NCBI GenBank assembly: GCA_033851915.1
Contig: JAWSVM010000001.1
Coordinates: 930,001 to 994,000, forward strand
DNA length: 64,000 nt
From: UBA1672 sp033851915
GTDB taxonomy: Bacteria; Pseudomonadota; Alphaproteobacteria; Micavibrionales; Micavibrionaceae
Direction of reading: 5' to 3'
Part shown: positions 53,838-62,679 of the stretch, one piece after another
Position numbering within the stretch: the stretch's first letter is position 1
How the letters are laid out: every line of letters begins with the position of its first letter
Notes under the pieces: generated by a model
Database searches by the model: none
What the model was told of the DNA's origin: nothing
What the model saw: the letters and a program-made list of their open reading frames with translations, nothing else
Translations under genes and position numbers: made by a program

Positions 53838-55031
53838 TCATTCAATGAACTGATCAAAATGCCACTTTAAGGCCGTGTTACTTGGCGTACTATTTGATCT
53901 CTTAGGTGTTATTACTTTCTTTCCATCTAGGGCAACATATTCAGGGCTTTGTATTTTACTTGATACCCTTACAATCCGTTCACTTGGGTCAATGGATAAT
54001 AAAAAGAGATCGAAAAGATTGTGAATATCCGATCTAAGTAATAGGCCATTACTGGGGTGATTGGTTTTTGGGCCATTATAGGGGATGATGTGGGCGGCTT
54101 GAAGCACATACGGAACGTCACAGCCAGTGATCGCACAGCATCCTTCGTAAGCACTCATTAACGAGCGTCGAAAGCTTGCTTGACCTTGCCTTATTGCTAA
54201 TGCTCGAAGTTTCTTTGTGCGACCATCCTCACCATCTGAGGGAAGGTAATCAAAGTCTTCTGAGTAGCTCTGGATCGTTTTACTAATGCTTGCCATTATT
54301 CTATCAGGCTCTTTAGGCTGACAGTTCATCTGTATATTCGAGAAAATTTTGAGTGTTTCATCTAGAAGTTGGATTAAATCTATAGGGCTCTGTGTAATCA
54401 TCTGTGGCGTGATAATGCGGCAAATAGCGCCGCCACCATAACAAGTCTTTTGGGATTTCAAGGCGGAGAATAGTTCTGAAGAAGTATCGTAGAGGTCAAA
54501 GCCATCGTCTCCTGACACTAACCTGGTCTGCTTGTTTACATGCCAGTGTGGTGACGTCGTGACGACTGAATCCAGTTGATCAATTACGCGTCCCTCTATC
54601 GGAAGCTTAAGGTGGATTTGGGGTATAATTTCACGGTTCTGTATTTTGGCAGTTTGATCATGGTAGTCACTTTCTGGAATACTGACTGCAAAACCAACCT
54701 CTATACCTCGCTCAGAAATAATGACATATATTTGGGGCATTTCATTAAATGCTCCGGAGTCTTTGTTGCGAATTGCGCACCATAAATCTTTTGGTCTGTG
54801 GCCTCTAGCTCCTCTGTCTCGACTGTAAGGTCTAGGTTTGACGTAAAATTTATTACTAAGGTCTTGGTTGTCGACAGCGGTTGTACATGCAAGAATTAAT
54901 TCTTCATAGATATCCCAATAAAGTTCCTTATCTTCATGGCTAACAATTGGTTCTTTGCCTTTGCCACCAAATGCATACTCTGATGCATTAGAATACCGTT
55001 TGAATAAATTTATATTTTCATGATTAATCAC
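53838..55031 (-). CDS. HNH endonuclease with unknown N-terminal domain
   Basis: A 397-residue protein. The C-terminal part has an HNH_2-type nuclease: YEGCCAITGCDVPYVLQAAHI, then NGLLLRSDIHNLFDLFLL, with the His-Asn-His pattern intact. The N-terminal 270 residues are unrecognised. Such proteins are often restriction enzymes or defence nucleases. GTG at 55031 is the start, with AGGAA upstream. The MazG-like gene is just upstream on the same strand. Confidence 0.82.
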   Translation of the reverse strand: MINHENINLFKRYSNASEYAFGGKGKEPIVSHEDKELYWDIYEELILACTTAVDNQDLSNKFYVKPRPYSRDRGARGHRPKDLWCAIRNKDSGAFNEMPQIYVIISERGIEVGFAVSIPESDYHDQTAKIQNREIIPQIHLKLPIEGRVIDQLDSVVTTSPHWHVNKQTRLVSGDDGFDLYDTSSELFSALKSQKTCYGGGAICRIITPQMITQSPIDLIQLLDETLKIFSNIQMNCQPKEPDRIMASISKTIQSYSEDFDYLPSDGEDGRTKKLRALAIRQGQASFRRSLMSAYEGCCAITGCDVPYVLQAAHIIPYNGPKTNHPSNGLLLRSDIHNLFDLFLLSIDPSERIVRVSSKIQSPEYVALDGKKVITPKRSNSTPSNTALKWHFDQFIE

Positions 55032-55054
55032 ATGTATTTCCTGCGCTTGATATT

Positions 55055-55420
55055 TTAAAGTTTACTATATTTTGTTGCCTTGCCCCGAGACTTCTCAACT
55101 GGATATTTTATGCTGTTTTGTGCGACTTTATCTATGGCTGCTTCAATAATGTCAAAGCCCCCTAAGTCAGAAATTAAAATTAGATAGTTGAGTATATCCG
55201 CACACTCGTTCTGAAGGTCTTTGCTAAACTCTTCATCTTTGATTGCATCCATCACCTCTTCATCTGATTTCCATAGTGTGAGTTCTGATAGCTCTGCAGC
55301 CTCAATAGACAGCGCTGTTGAGAGGTTTTTTAAAGAGTGAAATTGAGACCAATCTCGATCATCTCTAAATTCTATAATTAATTTTTTTAGATGTTTAAGT
55401 TTATCCAAATTATCCTCCAT
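55055..55420 (-). CDS. MazG-like nucleotide pyrophosphohydrolase
   Basis: A 121-residue all-helical NTP pyrophosphatase. FRDDRDWSQFHSLKNLST, then LSIEAAELSELTLW, and ECADILNYLI provide the metal-binding EEXX/EXXD acid residues of the RS21-C6/MazG-like group. It hydrolyses nucleoside triphosphates to monophosphates. In mobile elements such enzymes may clean up modified nucleotides or serve defence. Lies 23 bases upstream of the HNH gene on the same strand. Confidence 0.85.
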   Translation of the reverse strand: MEDNLDKLKHLKKLIIEFRDDRDWSQFHSLKNLSTALSIEAAELSELTLWKSDEEVMDAIKDEEFSKDLQNECADILNYLILISDLGGFDIIEAAIDKVAQNSIKYPVEKSRGKATKYSKL

Positions 55421-55465
55421 TGATATTCCTCAGTTTATGAAATGTACAAAAATTCTATTCTAAAA

Positions 55466-56326
55466 TCAGATATAAAAAGCTTGGCCTTGTTTGTTCGGCG
55501 TTAGGGTTGCGAACATTCCTCTAACAATTTCATCGTTAGTGTCTCTTGTATGCAGTCCCATTCCGTATTGTTCGATCAATACTTTCTTGTCTGTGGGGAC
55601 GAGGTCTTTAGATCTGATGCATTTAATTTTACGCTGCATTATTTTGACGGCGTCGCTATCTGCATTTACTGTCATGGTTCCACCAGAAAAACTGAAACAT
55701 TTATTGTTCGGCCCCATGATGTTTCGTAGAAGATAGAGTTTTGGAAGGTGTGATGATGGATCATTTAGAACCATCATGCTGTGCCCGTTTTTCCCGACGA
55801 TGTAACCGCTGCTTTTCTGTTTCATCACGTCGGAAAAGCCATCCTTATTATAATAAAACAGCTCTTCTGCTGATAGAGTGCCGTTGCGGGTTTCTTTTAT
55901 ACGCAATAGGAATTTTACGATGCAATCAGGTTTTTCTATGGAAGGCATGTATGCCCAATAGTCACCGGGCAGGCTTTCTCTGGCCTCTTTGTCATCATGA
56001 TCGCCAATATTCATAAACATGGAGAGAACATGCGAGAAGTCATCGGCGCTCAATCTTTCCTGCTCTTTGGATATAGAGAATGTTTCGCCGTCTTCCTTCA
56101 TCATATCAAGCATTACGTCATAAAAAACTAAGGGTACGTTGCCGTGAGCTGTTTCGGGGCTTCCTAGGTATTTGGAGAGTGTGCTTTTGGTTGTTTGGTT
56201 TTCCGGCCAACCATCTTTATGGGCGCGTCTTATGATATTGGCTTGTGTGAAGTTAGGGTATGACTTGCTTTTGCATAGCTCGGAAGCTTTCTCCAGTATG
56301 GATATTTTCTTATTATCGCTCAGCAT
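55466..56326 (-). CDS. Hypothetical protein, possible regulator
   Basis: A 286-residue protein. The first 60 residues (NFTQANIIRRAHKDGWPE, then KSTLSKYLGSP) could form a helix-turn-helix. The rest contains YIVGKNGHSMMVLND and KVLIEQYGMGLHTRD and is unrecognised. It heads the leftward MazG-HNH group, so a regulatory role is possible but not shown. Confidence 0.5.
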   Translation of the reverse strand: MLSDNKKISILEKASELCKSKSYPNFTQANIIRRAHKDGWPENQTTKSTLSKYLGSPETAHGNVPLVFYDVMLDMMKEDGETFSISKEQERLSADDFSHVLSMFMNIGDHDDKEARESLPGDYWAYMPSIEKPDCIVKFLLRIKETRNGTLSAEELFYYNKDGFSDVMKQKSSGYIVGKNGHSMMVLNDPSSHLPKLYLLRNIMGPNNKCFSFSGGTMTVNADSDAVKIMQRKIKCIRSKDLVPTDKKVLIEQYGMGLHTRDTNDEIVRGMFATLTPNKQGQAFYI

Positions 56327-56480
56327 ATTTATCTAACTTTCCGTAATGTGTTTCCAGACTGTTTCCATTCATGGAAAGGATTTTAGGACTAAACGTCAAG
56401 TAGAAAAACTTACGAAACTTTATTTTCACGTATTATGAAGTTGTGGGATGAGATCAATTCCACATTTAATTAAAACCGAT

Positions 56481-56514
56481 AGAGCTGCGCAGCTCTCCTA
56501 ACCGATGGGAGAGC
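56481..56514 (+). promoter_or_regulatory. Two mutually exclusive hairpins over a ribosome-binding site
   Basis: AGAGCTGCGCAGCTCT (56481-56496) is a perfect 16-base palindrome. Its right half overlaps GCTCTCC (56492-56498), which can pair with GGAGAGC (56508-56514), the segment holding the Shine-Dalgarno GGGAG 7 bases before ATG 56518. AACCGAT occurs before each hairpin. Formation of one hairpin should prevent the other, which would expose or hide the ribosome site. Confidence 0.5.
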
Positions 56515-56517
56515 ATC

Positions 56518-56925
56518 ATGAAACAAAACCACTATTGCCACTTTGGCTGTAAAGAAGAACTAACTGTAATACTCGCGCCAGGTGCGTGTTTATTGGCTGA
56601 AGGTTACTATGTACTGATATGGCATACGATGATTGATTTGCGATTATCACGACGTCGTTTAGCTGAAGAGATCGTCAATATTTTTCGAGATGTGTGTTGC
56701 ACTAAAATACTCGATGCGCTGGGGGATGAATATATACTTCCTGAATTTGATGATGTGTTTACCGATGATGATTCTAGGCGCTGGTTTGGTGACTATATGC
56801 GATGTGATAAATTGGGTGAGAAGCCTCAATATATTTCACAGCTTGTACCACGTTTGGAGATTTTGGATCTTGCCGCGAAAATTATTAACCCAAAGCCGTT
56901 TAGGGCGATTGGGCAAATGTGTTAA
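56518..56925 (+). CDS. Hypothetical protein of the element
   Basis: A 135-residue protein (MKQNHYCHFGCKEELTV) with several cysteines (CHFGC, VCCTK, MRCDK) and an acidic middle (EFDDVFTDDDS). No family recognised. The ribosome site GGGAG lies within the hairpin described at 56481-56514. First gene of a rightward group of three. Confidence 0.5.
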   Translation: MKQNHYCHFGCKEELTVILAPGACLLAEGYYVLIWHTMIDLRLSRRRLAEEIVNIFRDVCCTKILDALGDEYILPEFDDVFTDDDSRRWFGDYMRCDKLGEKPQYISQLVPRLEILDLAAKIINPKPFRAIGQMC

Positions 56926-56998
56926 TTATCTATTTTGTGGTTCTAAAAGTTTGTTATCTTTGGTTGAAGTGATTATAATCTGCGCAAAAGAATAGAGG

Positions 56999-57439
56999 GT
57001 GATTACTTTGGCAAGTCTGACAGCAATATTAGAGCCGCAAATTACGTTGAAATCTGTTGAGGGTGACGAGGTTATTTTGAATGCTTCATCTGAATGGAAA
57101 AAGAAGCTCATTGATTTTCTGAAATATGCAGAGACGACAGATGACAGAACAGTGGATTGTCAAGTTGATCTTGATGCCTTGAGTGATATCCGATCTGTTA
57201 TTGGTAAACAGTCCCATACGCCTGATATACTAAGGCTGCATAAGCTTGCATTGCTTGATATCGGCTCTGCTGTCGCCGTCTTTAGTGATTATCCGTCTTG
57301 TGGTTTTTATGATTATGATTCGAATGATTATAGCCGCCTTCATGATGATATTCTTGATATTAAAGAGACTGTTTTTGGCAGAAAATCACGTTTGCCCAGA
57401 CGCGTGAAAACGGGATTGAGCGGAGACTTCGATGGATAG
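56999..57439 (+). CDS. Hypothetical protein of the element
   Basis: A 146-residue acidic protein (MITLASLTAILEPQITL) with GTG start at 56999 and AGAGG just upstream. No family recognised. Its stop overlaps the next gene by 8 bases, so the two are translated together and may form a pair. Confidence 0.55.
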   Translation: MITLASLTAILEPQITLKSVEGDEVILNASSEWKKKLIDFLKYAETTDDRTVDCQVDLDALSDIRSVIGKQSHTPDILRLHKLALLDIGSAVAVFSDYPSCGFYDYDSNDYSRLHDDILDIKETVFGRKSRLPRRVKTGLSGDFDG

Positions 57440-58295
57440 TCCGGATCAACCTGTATTAACCCTAGATACTTATGTTGAATGTATTGCGCGTGGGCATGCG
57501 TTTAATAAACACGTCTTAGGTACTGATCATGATCCGGCGATGAGAGGGCTTAATGCCTTTCGTGCTGAAGAAACGAAGGCTTTCTTTGATGAAGATGCAC
57601 GGAGGCTTGTGTCACCAAAGCGCCTTGGTGATGATCTGTTTATAGAAACGCCTGATGATTTTGCGCATTATATAAAGAATAGTCTTTTAGTATCCGAGCA
57701 TACGTATGGTTATGTTGATCCTCGTAATAACAGTGTGAACTTGTATAATCCGAAAGATAATGTTGCCTTGCATTTTTCATGGAAAAATGCGGAAGGTGAT
57801 TTGGGAACGGTCTACCGCTATGAGCGTTCTGCGCAGAGATTTGACGAGGCTATGGATGATGTAGAGGACATTGCAAGTCTTCGTGGTCTTGATTTTCAGG
57901 GGTTTAGTAATAAGCAAGATCCGCAGACCGCTGCACATACTGTGCAGAGTTTGATTTATGATATGAATGCCAATCCTCAGAATTACCTATTGAAGCGTGA
58001 TCCTGAAAGTACAGTACAGAATAGAGTTTTGAATAATGCCGCGCGTCCCGGCAGAGACTGGCTTAATGATGAGGTTTTACGTGCTCCGAATAATGTAAAG
58101 GGACATAGTGAGGAATATGCCGAAGAAAATAAACTGAATGTAGATCCTGCAGATTGTGTGTGCATGAAGCAGGCAAGTGAAGGCGAGTTTAATGTTGGCC
58201 GGACGCGTAAGTCTTTGCGCTCTGGTCGTGTTTTTCGGGCGATTAAAGAGAGCGGGATCAATTTTGATGTAGAGCCTGCTCTTGCTATAGCTTAG
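57432..58295 (+). CDS. Hypothetical protein, weak resemblance to toxin-nuclease domains
   Basis: A 287-residue protein. HAFNKHVLG (about 22-30), then TPDDFAHYIKNSL and YVDPRNNSVNLYNPKDN recall the H-x-x-KHV and strand pattern of several colicin- or Cdi-type RNase domains, but the match is weak. The C-terminal half is unrecognised, with MKQASEGEFNVGRTRKS near the end. It overlaps the previous gene, which could be an immunity or partner protein if the toxin idea holds. Confidence 0.45.
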   Translation: MDSPDQPVLTLDTYVECIARGHAFNKHVLGTDHDPAMRGLNAFRAEETKAFFDEDARRLVSPKRLGDDLFIETPDDFAHYIKNSLLVSEHTYGYVDPRNNSVNLYNPKDNVALHFSWKNAEGDLGTVYRYERSAQRFDEAMDDVEDIASLRGLDFQGFSNKQDPQTAAHTVQSLIYDMNANPQNYLLKRDPESTVQNRVLNNAARPGRDWLNDEVLRAPNNVKGHSEEYAEENKLNVDPADCVCMKQASEGEFNVGRTRKSLRSGRVFRAIKESGINFDVEPALAIA

Positions 58296-58343
58296 GTGTG
58301 TATATGCACGATTATTGAGAATCTAATCAATTTACAGCTTCTT

Positions 58344-58637
58344 TTATTCCATAAATTTTATTATTGAGCATTCACTTGTAGGAAAGGTGCGAGCGCCGTA
58401 AATACCGATATAGGTGCATGAGGTAATGTGTGGGTGTTCTTTGCTTCCGTAATACTCATATTCCCAGAGCATATGCGGCATTCCATATTTGTAGATGTAA
58501 TATCCACCAATCACGAAAGGGGATAGCACCAGTGTCAAACGGAGAAAAATTATAATAAGGAATGGCAAGAGATAGAGGATGGTTCGTCCTCGTAAGTTTT
58601 TAGGTTTTGTATAGCGGATGACTTTTGCTTTTCTCAT
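58344..58637 (-). CDS. Small membrane protein downstream of the coupling-protein gene
   Basis: A 97-residue protein with a basic N-terminus and one or two transmembrane helices (YLLPFLIIIFLRLTLVLSPF and GGYYIYKYG), followed by a soluble tail with two cysteines (SCTYIG, SECSI). It starts 10 bases after the TraG-like gene on the same strand. No family recognised; a transfer-related role is possible by position. Confidence 0.6.
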   Translation of the reverse strand: MRKAKVIRYTKPKNLRGRTILYLLPFLIIIFLRLTLVLSPFVIGGYYIYKYGMPHMLWEYEYYGSKEHPHITSCTYIGIYGARTFPTSECSIIKFME

Positions 58638-58647
58638 TATTGTTCCT

Positions 58648-60294
58648 TTAATATCTCAGATGGACTTTCGTTTTTCCTTTGAATTTTTTGCCATACATGG
58701 GATCAACATCGGCCCATTTACTCCATGGCTTTACTTCATGATAGCCCGCTGGGTGTGCATGAATGGGGCTTTGACCTCGGATTAGGATAATGCTGCCGGG
58801 GAACTGTCTTACCTCATCGGGTGTGAGGAGTGGCCTTGCATGTTCGCCGACACTCCAATTCACCGGATCATGAATAATATGGCCAAGATTATAGTTGTCG
58901 GCCTTTACTGTTGTGTTGCCCAAGGTTCTTGAAATAAGAAGAGCGGTTTTATGAGATTGAATGCCGAATATTTGCTGGCATTCACATTGCTCTAGTAGCG
59001 TTTCCAAATCTTCTTTGCTGTAGGTCTTTGCGAAGGCATCCAAAGATTGGAGCGCGAACCAGACACGACAACCATAGCCGCGCAGTTCTGTTAGTTTTGA
59101 GATTAAGCCTTCGATCTTGAAATTGGCGGCTTCATCGAACAGGAAAAGCACTTGTTTGCGGCTCTGGCACCGTGTGAGCTCGGTCAACGCACACCAGCCT
59201 AACAAACCAAGCCAAGGGGCATAGACAGACATTCTGGTTGGGTCTGCGATTAAATAGACTGTGGCCTTTTCTTTCTTTAAATCGGCAAAGCGGAAATCAC
59301 AGGCGCTTGTGCTTTCTGAGAGCCAGCCACTTGCGCTGAAGGCTGAGAGGGCTTGGACTGCGCCTTCACGAAAAGATTCCCATTGGCGTGTGTCGTTTTG
59401 TTCGACCTTGGCTAACAGGTCGTGTGCCATATCGGCGAGATCACCTTTCATGAAATCAGATGTGGAGGCTAGGTATAATCCCTCCTTAAGCAATGTCTCG
59501 TTACGGAGCAGCTTTAGAACACCACTTAAATTTGGCGGTGTATCGCTTTCTCGGGTAACGAGATAGAGAATGCAAAAAACGATAATCATGCGCCCGCCAT
59601 TACGGAAGAATGAGTTCTCCCCGGATTGAGGTGGTTCTGTTAGCAACTGTAGAGCGATGGATTGTGCATCTGTGATGAGATCCTCGTGATGACCACTTTC
59701 CCAGCTATCGACGAGTATCTGTAATGGATTATAGCGCGCAGGCTTACCGAGTTTTTTCTCGAATAAACGGGCTGGATTGACGCAGTAGACTTTATTTTTG
59801 TGCCGCTTCTCACGTGTGCGTTTTGTGATGCAGGCGAGTGTCCCTTTAAGATCTGGTACGATCATTGGCATGTCGCCCAGATGCAGCAAAGCGGGAATAA
59901 AGAAGTTGACCGTTTTACCGCCTCCTGCGGGAGATAGGGTTAGGCCATGTGTTTCGCCTGAGAAGAATAATGGTTTTCCGCTTTTGGCTGAAACACCGAG
60001 GAATAGCCCGTCGGTTTTAAACTGGCCGCAACGCTTATGGTCTTTCTCTGTTGCCCATTTGGCTGAACCGTATTTTTGCGAAGGTGTTAAGGCGTACCAA
60101 CGCAAGAGTAAATTACGGATGATATCCAAAACGGCTATGAGGAATTTAAGTCCGGCAAAGGCAACAAGAACGATACAGATTTGCCGAAGCCAATAGAGTT
60201 CTTCGGTTGTTGGTTCAATATAGATGATGATGGAAATCATGATGCTCAGAACAATGATTTGTTGCATGAGTGGTGTGTTTTGTCTGCGGGCCAT
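58648..60294 (-). CDS. Type IV coupling protein, VirD4/TraG family
   Basis: A 548-residue DNA-transfer ATPase that links the DNA-relaxase complex to a type IV secretion channel. Two N-terminal transmembrane helices (about 11-27 and 35-60) precede the motor domain. GSAKWAT is a family signature before Walker A (SPAGGGKT, 121-128). Walker B is VLFLFDEAANF (about 395-405), and the TraM-recognition-type region is GYGCRVWFALQSLDAF. It is good evidence that the element is conjugative or mobilisable. Confidence 0.92.
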   Translation of the reverse strand: MARRQNTPLMQQIIVLSIMISIIIYIEPTTEELYWLRQICIVLVAFAGLKFLIAVLDIIRNLLLRWYALTPSQKYGSAKWATEKDHKRCGQFKTDGLFLGVSAKSGKPLFFSGETHGLTLSPAGGGKTVNFFIPALLHLGDMPMIVPDLKGTLACITKRTREKRHKNKVYCVNPARLFEKKLGKPARYNPLQILVDSWESGHHEDLITDAQSIALQLLTEPPQSGENSFFRNGGRMIIVFCILYLVTRESDTPPNLSGVLKLLRNETLLKEGLYLASTSDFMKGDLADMAHDLLAKVEQNDTRQWESFREGAVQALSAFSASGWLSESTSACDFRFADLKKEKATVYLIADPTRMSVYAPWLGLLGWCALTELTRCQSRKQVLFLFDEAANFKIEGLISKLTELRGYGCRVWFALQSLDAFAKTYSKEDLETLLEQCECQQIFGIQSHKTALLISRTLGNTTVKADNYNLGHIIHDPVNWSVGEHARPLLTPDEVRQFPGSIILIRGQSPIHAHPAGYHEVKPWSKWADVDPMYGKKFKGKTKVHLRY

Positions 60295-60310
60295 TGTTGT
60301 TTCCTTTCGT

Positions 60311-60340
60311 AAAAAAAGGCCTGCCTGTTGAGGCAGGCCT
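60311..60340 (-). terminator. Intrinsic terminator between the 60361 gene and the coupling protein
   Basis: On the minus strand AGGCCTGCCT and AGGCAGGCCT form a perfect 10-bp stem around CAAC, followed by seven Ts (A tract 60311-60317 on the plus strand). It lies 21 bases after the stop at 60361, so it would end that transcript before the coupling-protein gene. Confidence 0.88.
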
Positions 60341-60360
60341 GTAGGTGAGGAGGAAGTCTG

Positions 60361-62679
60361 TTAAAGCCCTAAGATGTCTTTTGGCTTAATAATTAGCCAA
60401 TTTTTATTGGCCGATTTTCCTGAGGCCAACGTTTGGTCACGACCTATACTGGCATTGCCTTTCCCGGCTTTAATTTGAAACGGCAGGCCATATGTTTTCT
60501 CACCAATGGCCAAGCGAATTTCTCCGCGAACATTGCTCGATGCTTTGCCGCCATACCAGTTGATTGCAATAAGCGTGTCGCGTAAATCGACAGGTACGGT
60601 GAAGCTTGTCGTTTCAAACCCTCCGTTAGGCTGTGGGCTTTGAGTGAAGTCTTTGTGGTATAGACCTTCAGTGGTTTTTGTTCGTCCGAAGTAAAGGACT
60701 TCTGCGTTGTTGTGCGGACGGACGTAAAGATCAAAATCACATTTCGAACAATTCCAGCTAATGCCGATTTCAACATGCTCGGCCATACGAAGAACGCTGG
60801 GATTTGGAGGAGTGGTGGTTAGGTCGCGTTCATATATAGGCAAGGTATTTTTTTGCTTATTGGCTATAACCAATGTCTCCAGCTTTCCGGCTAATTCATC
60901 GCGTTTGAAGCTATGCGGTAAAGCATCAGCGTTGTTGGATACACGTAGCCAATAGGTCTGGGCATCGCTTGTGAAGTTGGATAGAACTGCGCCTTGTCCC
61001 TCAATGAATAACGTCCACATTCTTTTAACCAGATAGGCGTAGTGATCATTAATTGCCCAGTTACGATTGCGAATGAAAATATGAACGCGCGCTCCGCTTA
61101 ATAGGTTTTCTTTGCCTATAACAGAGAAAGGTGTATCTGAAGGTGGTGCGGTAAAATGACCGTCACTTGCTAGTCTACCTTCTGTCATGCTCATTTGAGG
61201 GTTTTGTATATCGAGATAAATGGGAGACCCTAATATCAGGATATCCGTGTCGTTCAATGGGCCGTAATTTTCTCCAAGGAATTGCAAAAACTGAGGCAGT
61301 TTTACGGCACCTTTTACGGTGCTTGTAAGGCGTGCGTTGTATCTTCTGTTTCTGCGCATAAGTTTGGCAACCAGAGAACGGTTCGCCTGTAGCTTTGCCT
61401 TTTCGACGTTATAGGCCGCGTTCGTCGGAACAGAGAATGTTCCTATGGATTGCAGGCTCCATGCATCAAATATGATAGCTTGTTCGCTGGGCTGAATTTC
61501 TCGGGTCAGGAATTGTAGAAGCTCTTTTGTTTGAGCTTTTGCTTCGTTTTCACTCAATGCCGGTGAAATACCGATCATGAGTTTTCTGGCCTGTGCTTCA
61601 CTGTTGATCCCTGTCAGCAGTGCAAGTCCGAATAGTGTGTTTATAACAAAGTTTTTCATCTTCTTTGTCTCCTTCTGTTTTTTTGTGGTTGGGGTTGGAA
61701 TACCGTTAAGGCGCGCAGCTTGTTGCATGTACGCGGCAAGCTGTGTGTTGATATATGCCTTGCGGGCGGCATTAAGTGATTTCAAACGGCCTTGCTTTTG
61801 TTTGTATTCGTTGGCCAGCTTTTCGTGGTTGCTGCGAAGGGTTTCAAGGTTTTGTATGTGCTCTTGATATGCCGGATTAGGCAGCAATGTTGTTGGGGAG
61901 TAGATCGAGAATATATCGCTCGAAACGATGAACAATGTTGCGCCAATGAAAAGTTCCGATAAAAGCTGGATAATGGTAAAGAGCTCGTCTTTTCCGCCAC
62001 TGGTTTGGGTGTCAAAGCTGTCCCAGTCAATTCCTGCGCCGGAAGATTTGAATGTCAGGCCAAAAAGTATGACCCACGCAATAAGGCTTAGGGCAGACAG
62101 GCCGTACATAACCATGGTGTAGCGTTTCTTTGCTTTATCGTGAGGCAGATAATTGGCAAAGAACTTCAGTGCTACGCTGCCGATAGGCAGTAACCCCGAG
62201 AGCATAATGGCGAGATTAGGGTTATCGAGAAAAGCGGGGGTGCCTGATGCCATAATGATGGCGTAGACGTTACTGCCTCCCATCATCACAACGACGCAAC
62301 CCAAAAGCAAAGCGGTCAGGCCAACGAATATATCTTTGACCTGTGCCAATGATTTTCCTGTTGCGGTGTTTGTTTTTTGCGTATCACTGAGGTACGTGGC
62401 GGCTTTTATGGTTGGTGTCGTAACGGAAAGCTGGCGTTGCTGTTCCGCCATAGATTTCTGAGATTGGTTGTAGGGTTCTTGTGTGTCTGTGATATCTGTT
62501 TCAAGTTGACTAAGCTCTGCGCTACTTGCCATATCGAAGATCAGTCCGGCTTGTTCTTCGACTAGAGTGCGGGCCTCTTTTTGATCGGGGAGCGTCATGA
62601 CTGCATTGATGAACTCCTCGATATTTGGTATTTGGTAAGCCCCTTTGTGCATGGTTAATGTGGTTTCATGTTTTGTCAT
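60361..62679 (-). CDS. Membrane protein and secreted protein joined in one frame, probably two genes
   Basis: One open frame of about 772 residues from ATG 62679, preceded by AGGAGGT. Residues 1-340 hold four transmembrane helices (VGLTALLLGCVVVMMGG, MLSGLLPIGSVALKFF, GLSALSLIAWVILF, LSELFIGATLFIV) and a coiled coil. At ATG 61659 a new signal peptide begins (MKNFVINTLFGLALLTG, then EAQA) with its own GAAGGAGA ribosome site. The remaining 432 residues look periplasmic (DTDILILGSPIYL, WNCSKCDFDLYVRP). The frame joins the parts only because of an A7 run. No family recognised; a transfer role is possible. Confidence 0.65.
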   Translation of the reverse strand: MTKHETTLTMHKGAYQIPNIEEFINAVMTLPDQKEARTLVEEQAGLIFDMASSAELSQLETDITDTQEPYNQSQKSMAEQQRQLSVTTPTIKAATYLSDTQKTNTATGKSLAQVKDIFVGLTALLLGCVVVMMGGSNVYAIIMASGTPAFLDNPNLAIMLSGLLPIGSVALKFFANYLPHDKAKKRYTMVMYGLSALSLIAWVILFGLTFKSSGAGIDWDSFDTQTSGGKDELFTIIQLLSELFIGATLFIVSSDIFSIYSPTTLLPNPAYQEHIQNLETLRSNHEKLANEYKQKQGRLKSLNAARKAYINTQLAAYMQQAARLNGIPTPTTKKQKETKKMKNFVINTLFGLALLTGINSEAQARKLMIGISPALSENEAKAQTKELLQFLTREIQPSEQAIIFDAWSLQSIGTFSVPTNAAYNVEKAKLQANRSLVAKLMRRNRRYNARLTSTVKGAVKLPQFLQFLGENYGPLNDTDILILGSPIYLDIQNPQMSMTEGRLASDGHFTAPPSDTPFSVIGKENLLSGARVHIFIRNRNWAINDHYAYLVKRMWTLFIEGQGAVLSNFTSDAQTYWLRVSNNADALPHSFKRDELAGKLETLVIANKQKNTLPIYERDLTTTPPNPSVLRMAEHVEIGISWNCSKCDFDLYVRPHNNAEVLYFGRTKTTEGLYHKDFTQSPQPNGGFETTSFTVPVDLRDTLIAINWYGGKASSNVRGEIRLAIGEKTYGLPFQIKAGKGNASIGRDQTLASGKSANKNWLIIKPKDILGL
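61657..61684 (-). promoter_or_regulatory. A7 run and internal ribosome site at the junction of two coding parts
   Basis: On the minus strand seven As (61678-61684) are followed by GAAGGAGA (61668-61675) and ATG (61657-61659). With six As the upstream frame would end in TGA overlapping that ATG as ATGA, the common form of coupled genes. The run may be a slippage site, a mutation, or a sequencing error. Confidence 0.6.
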
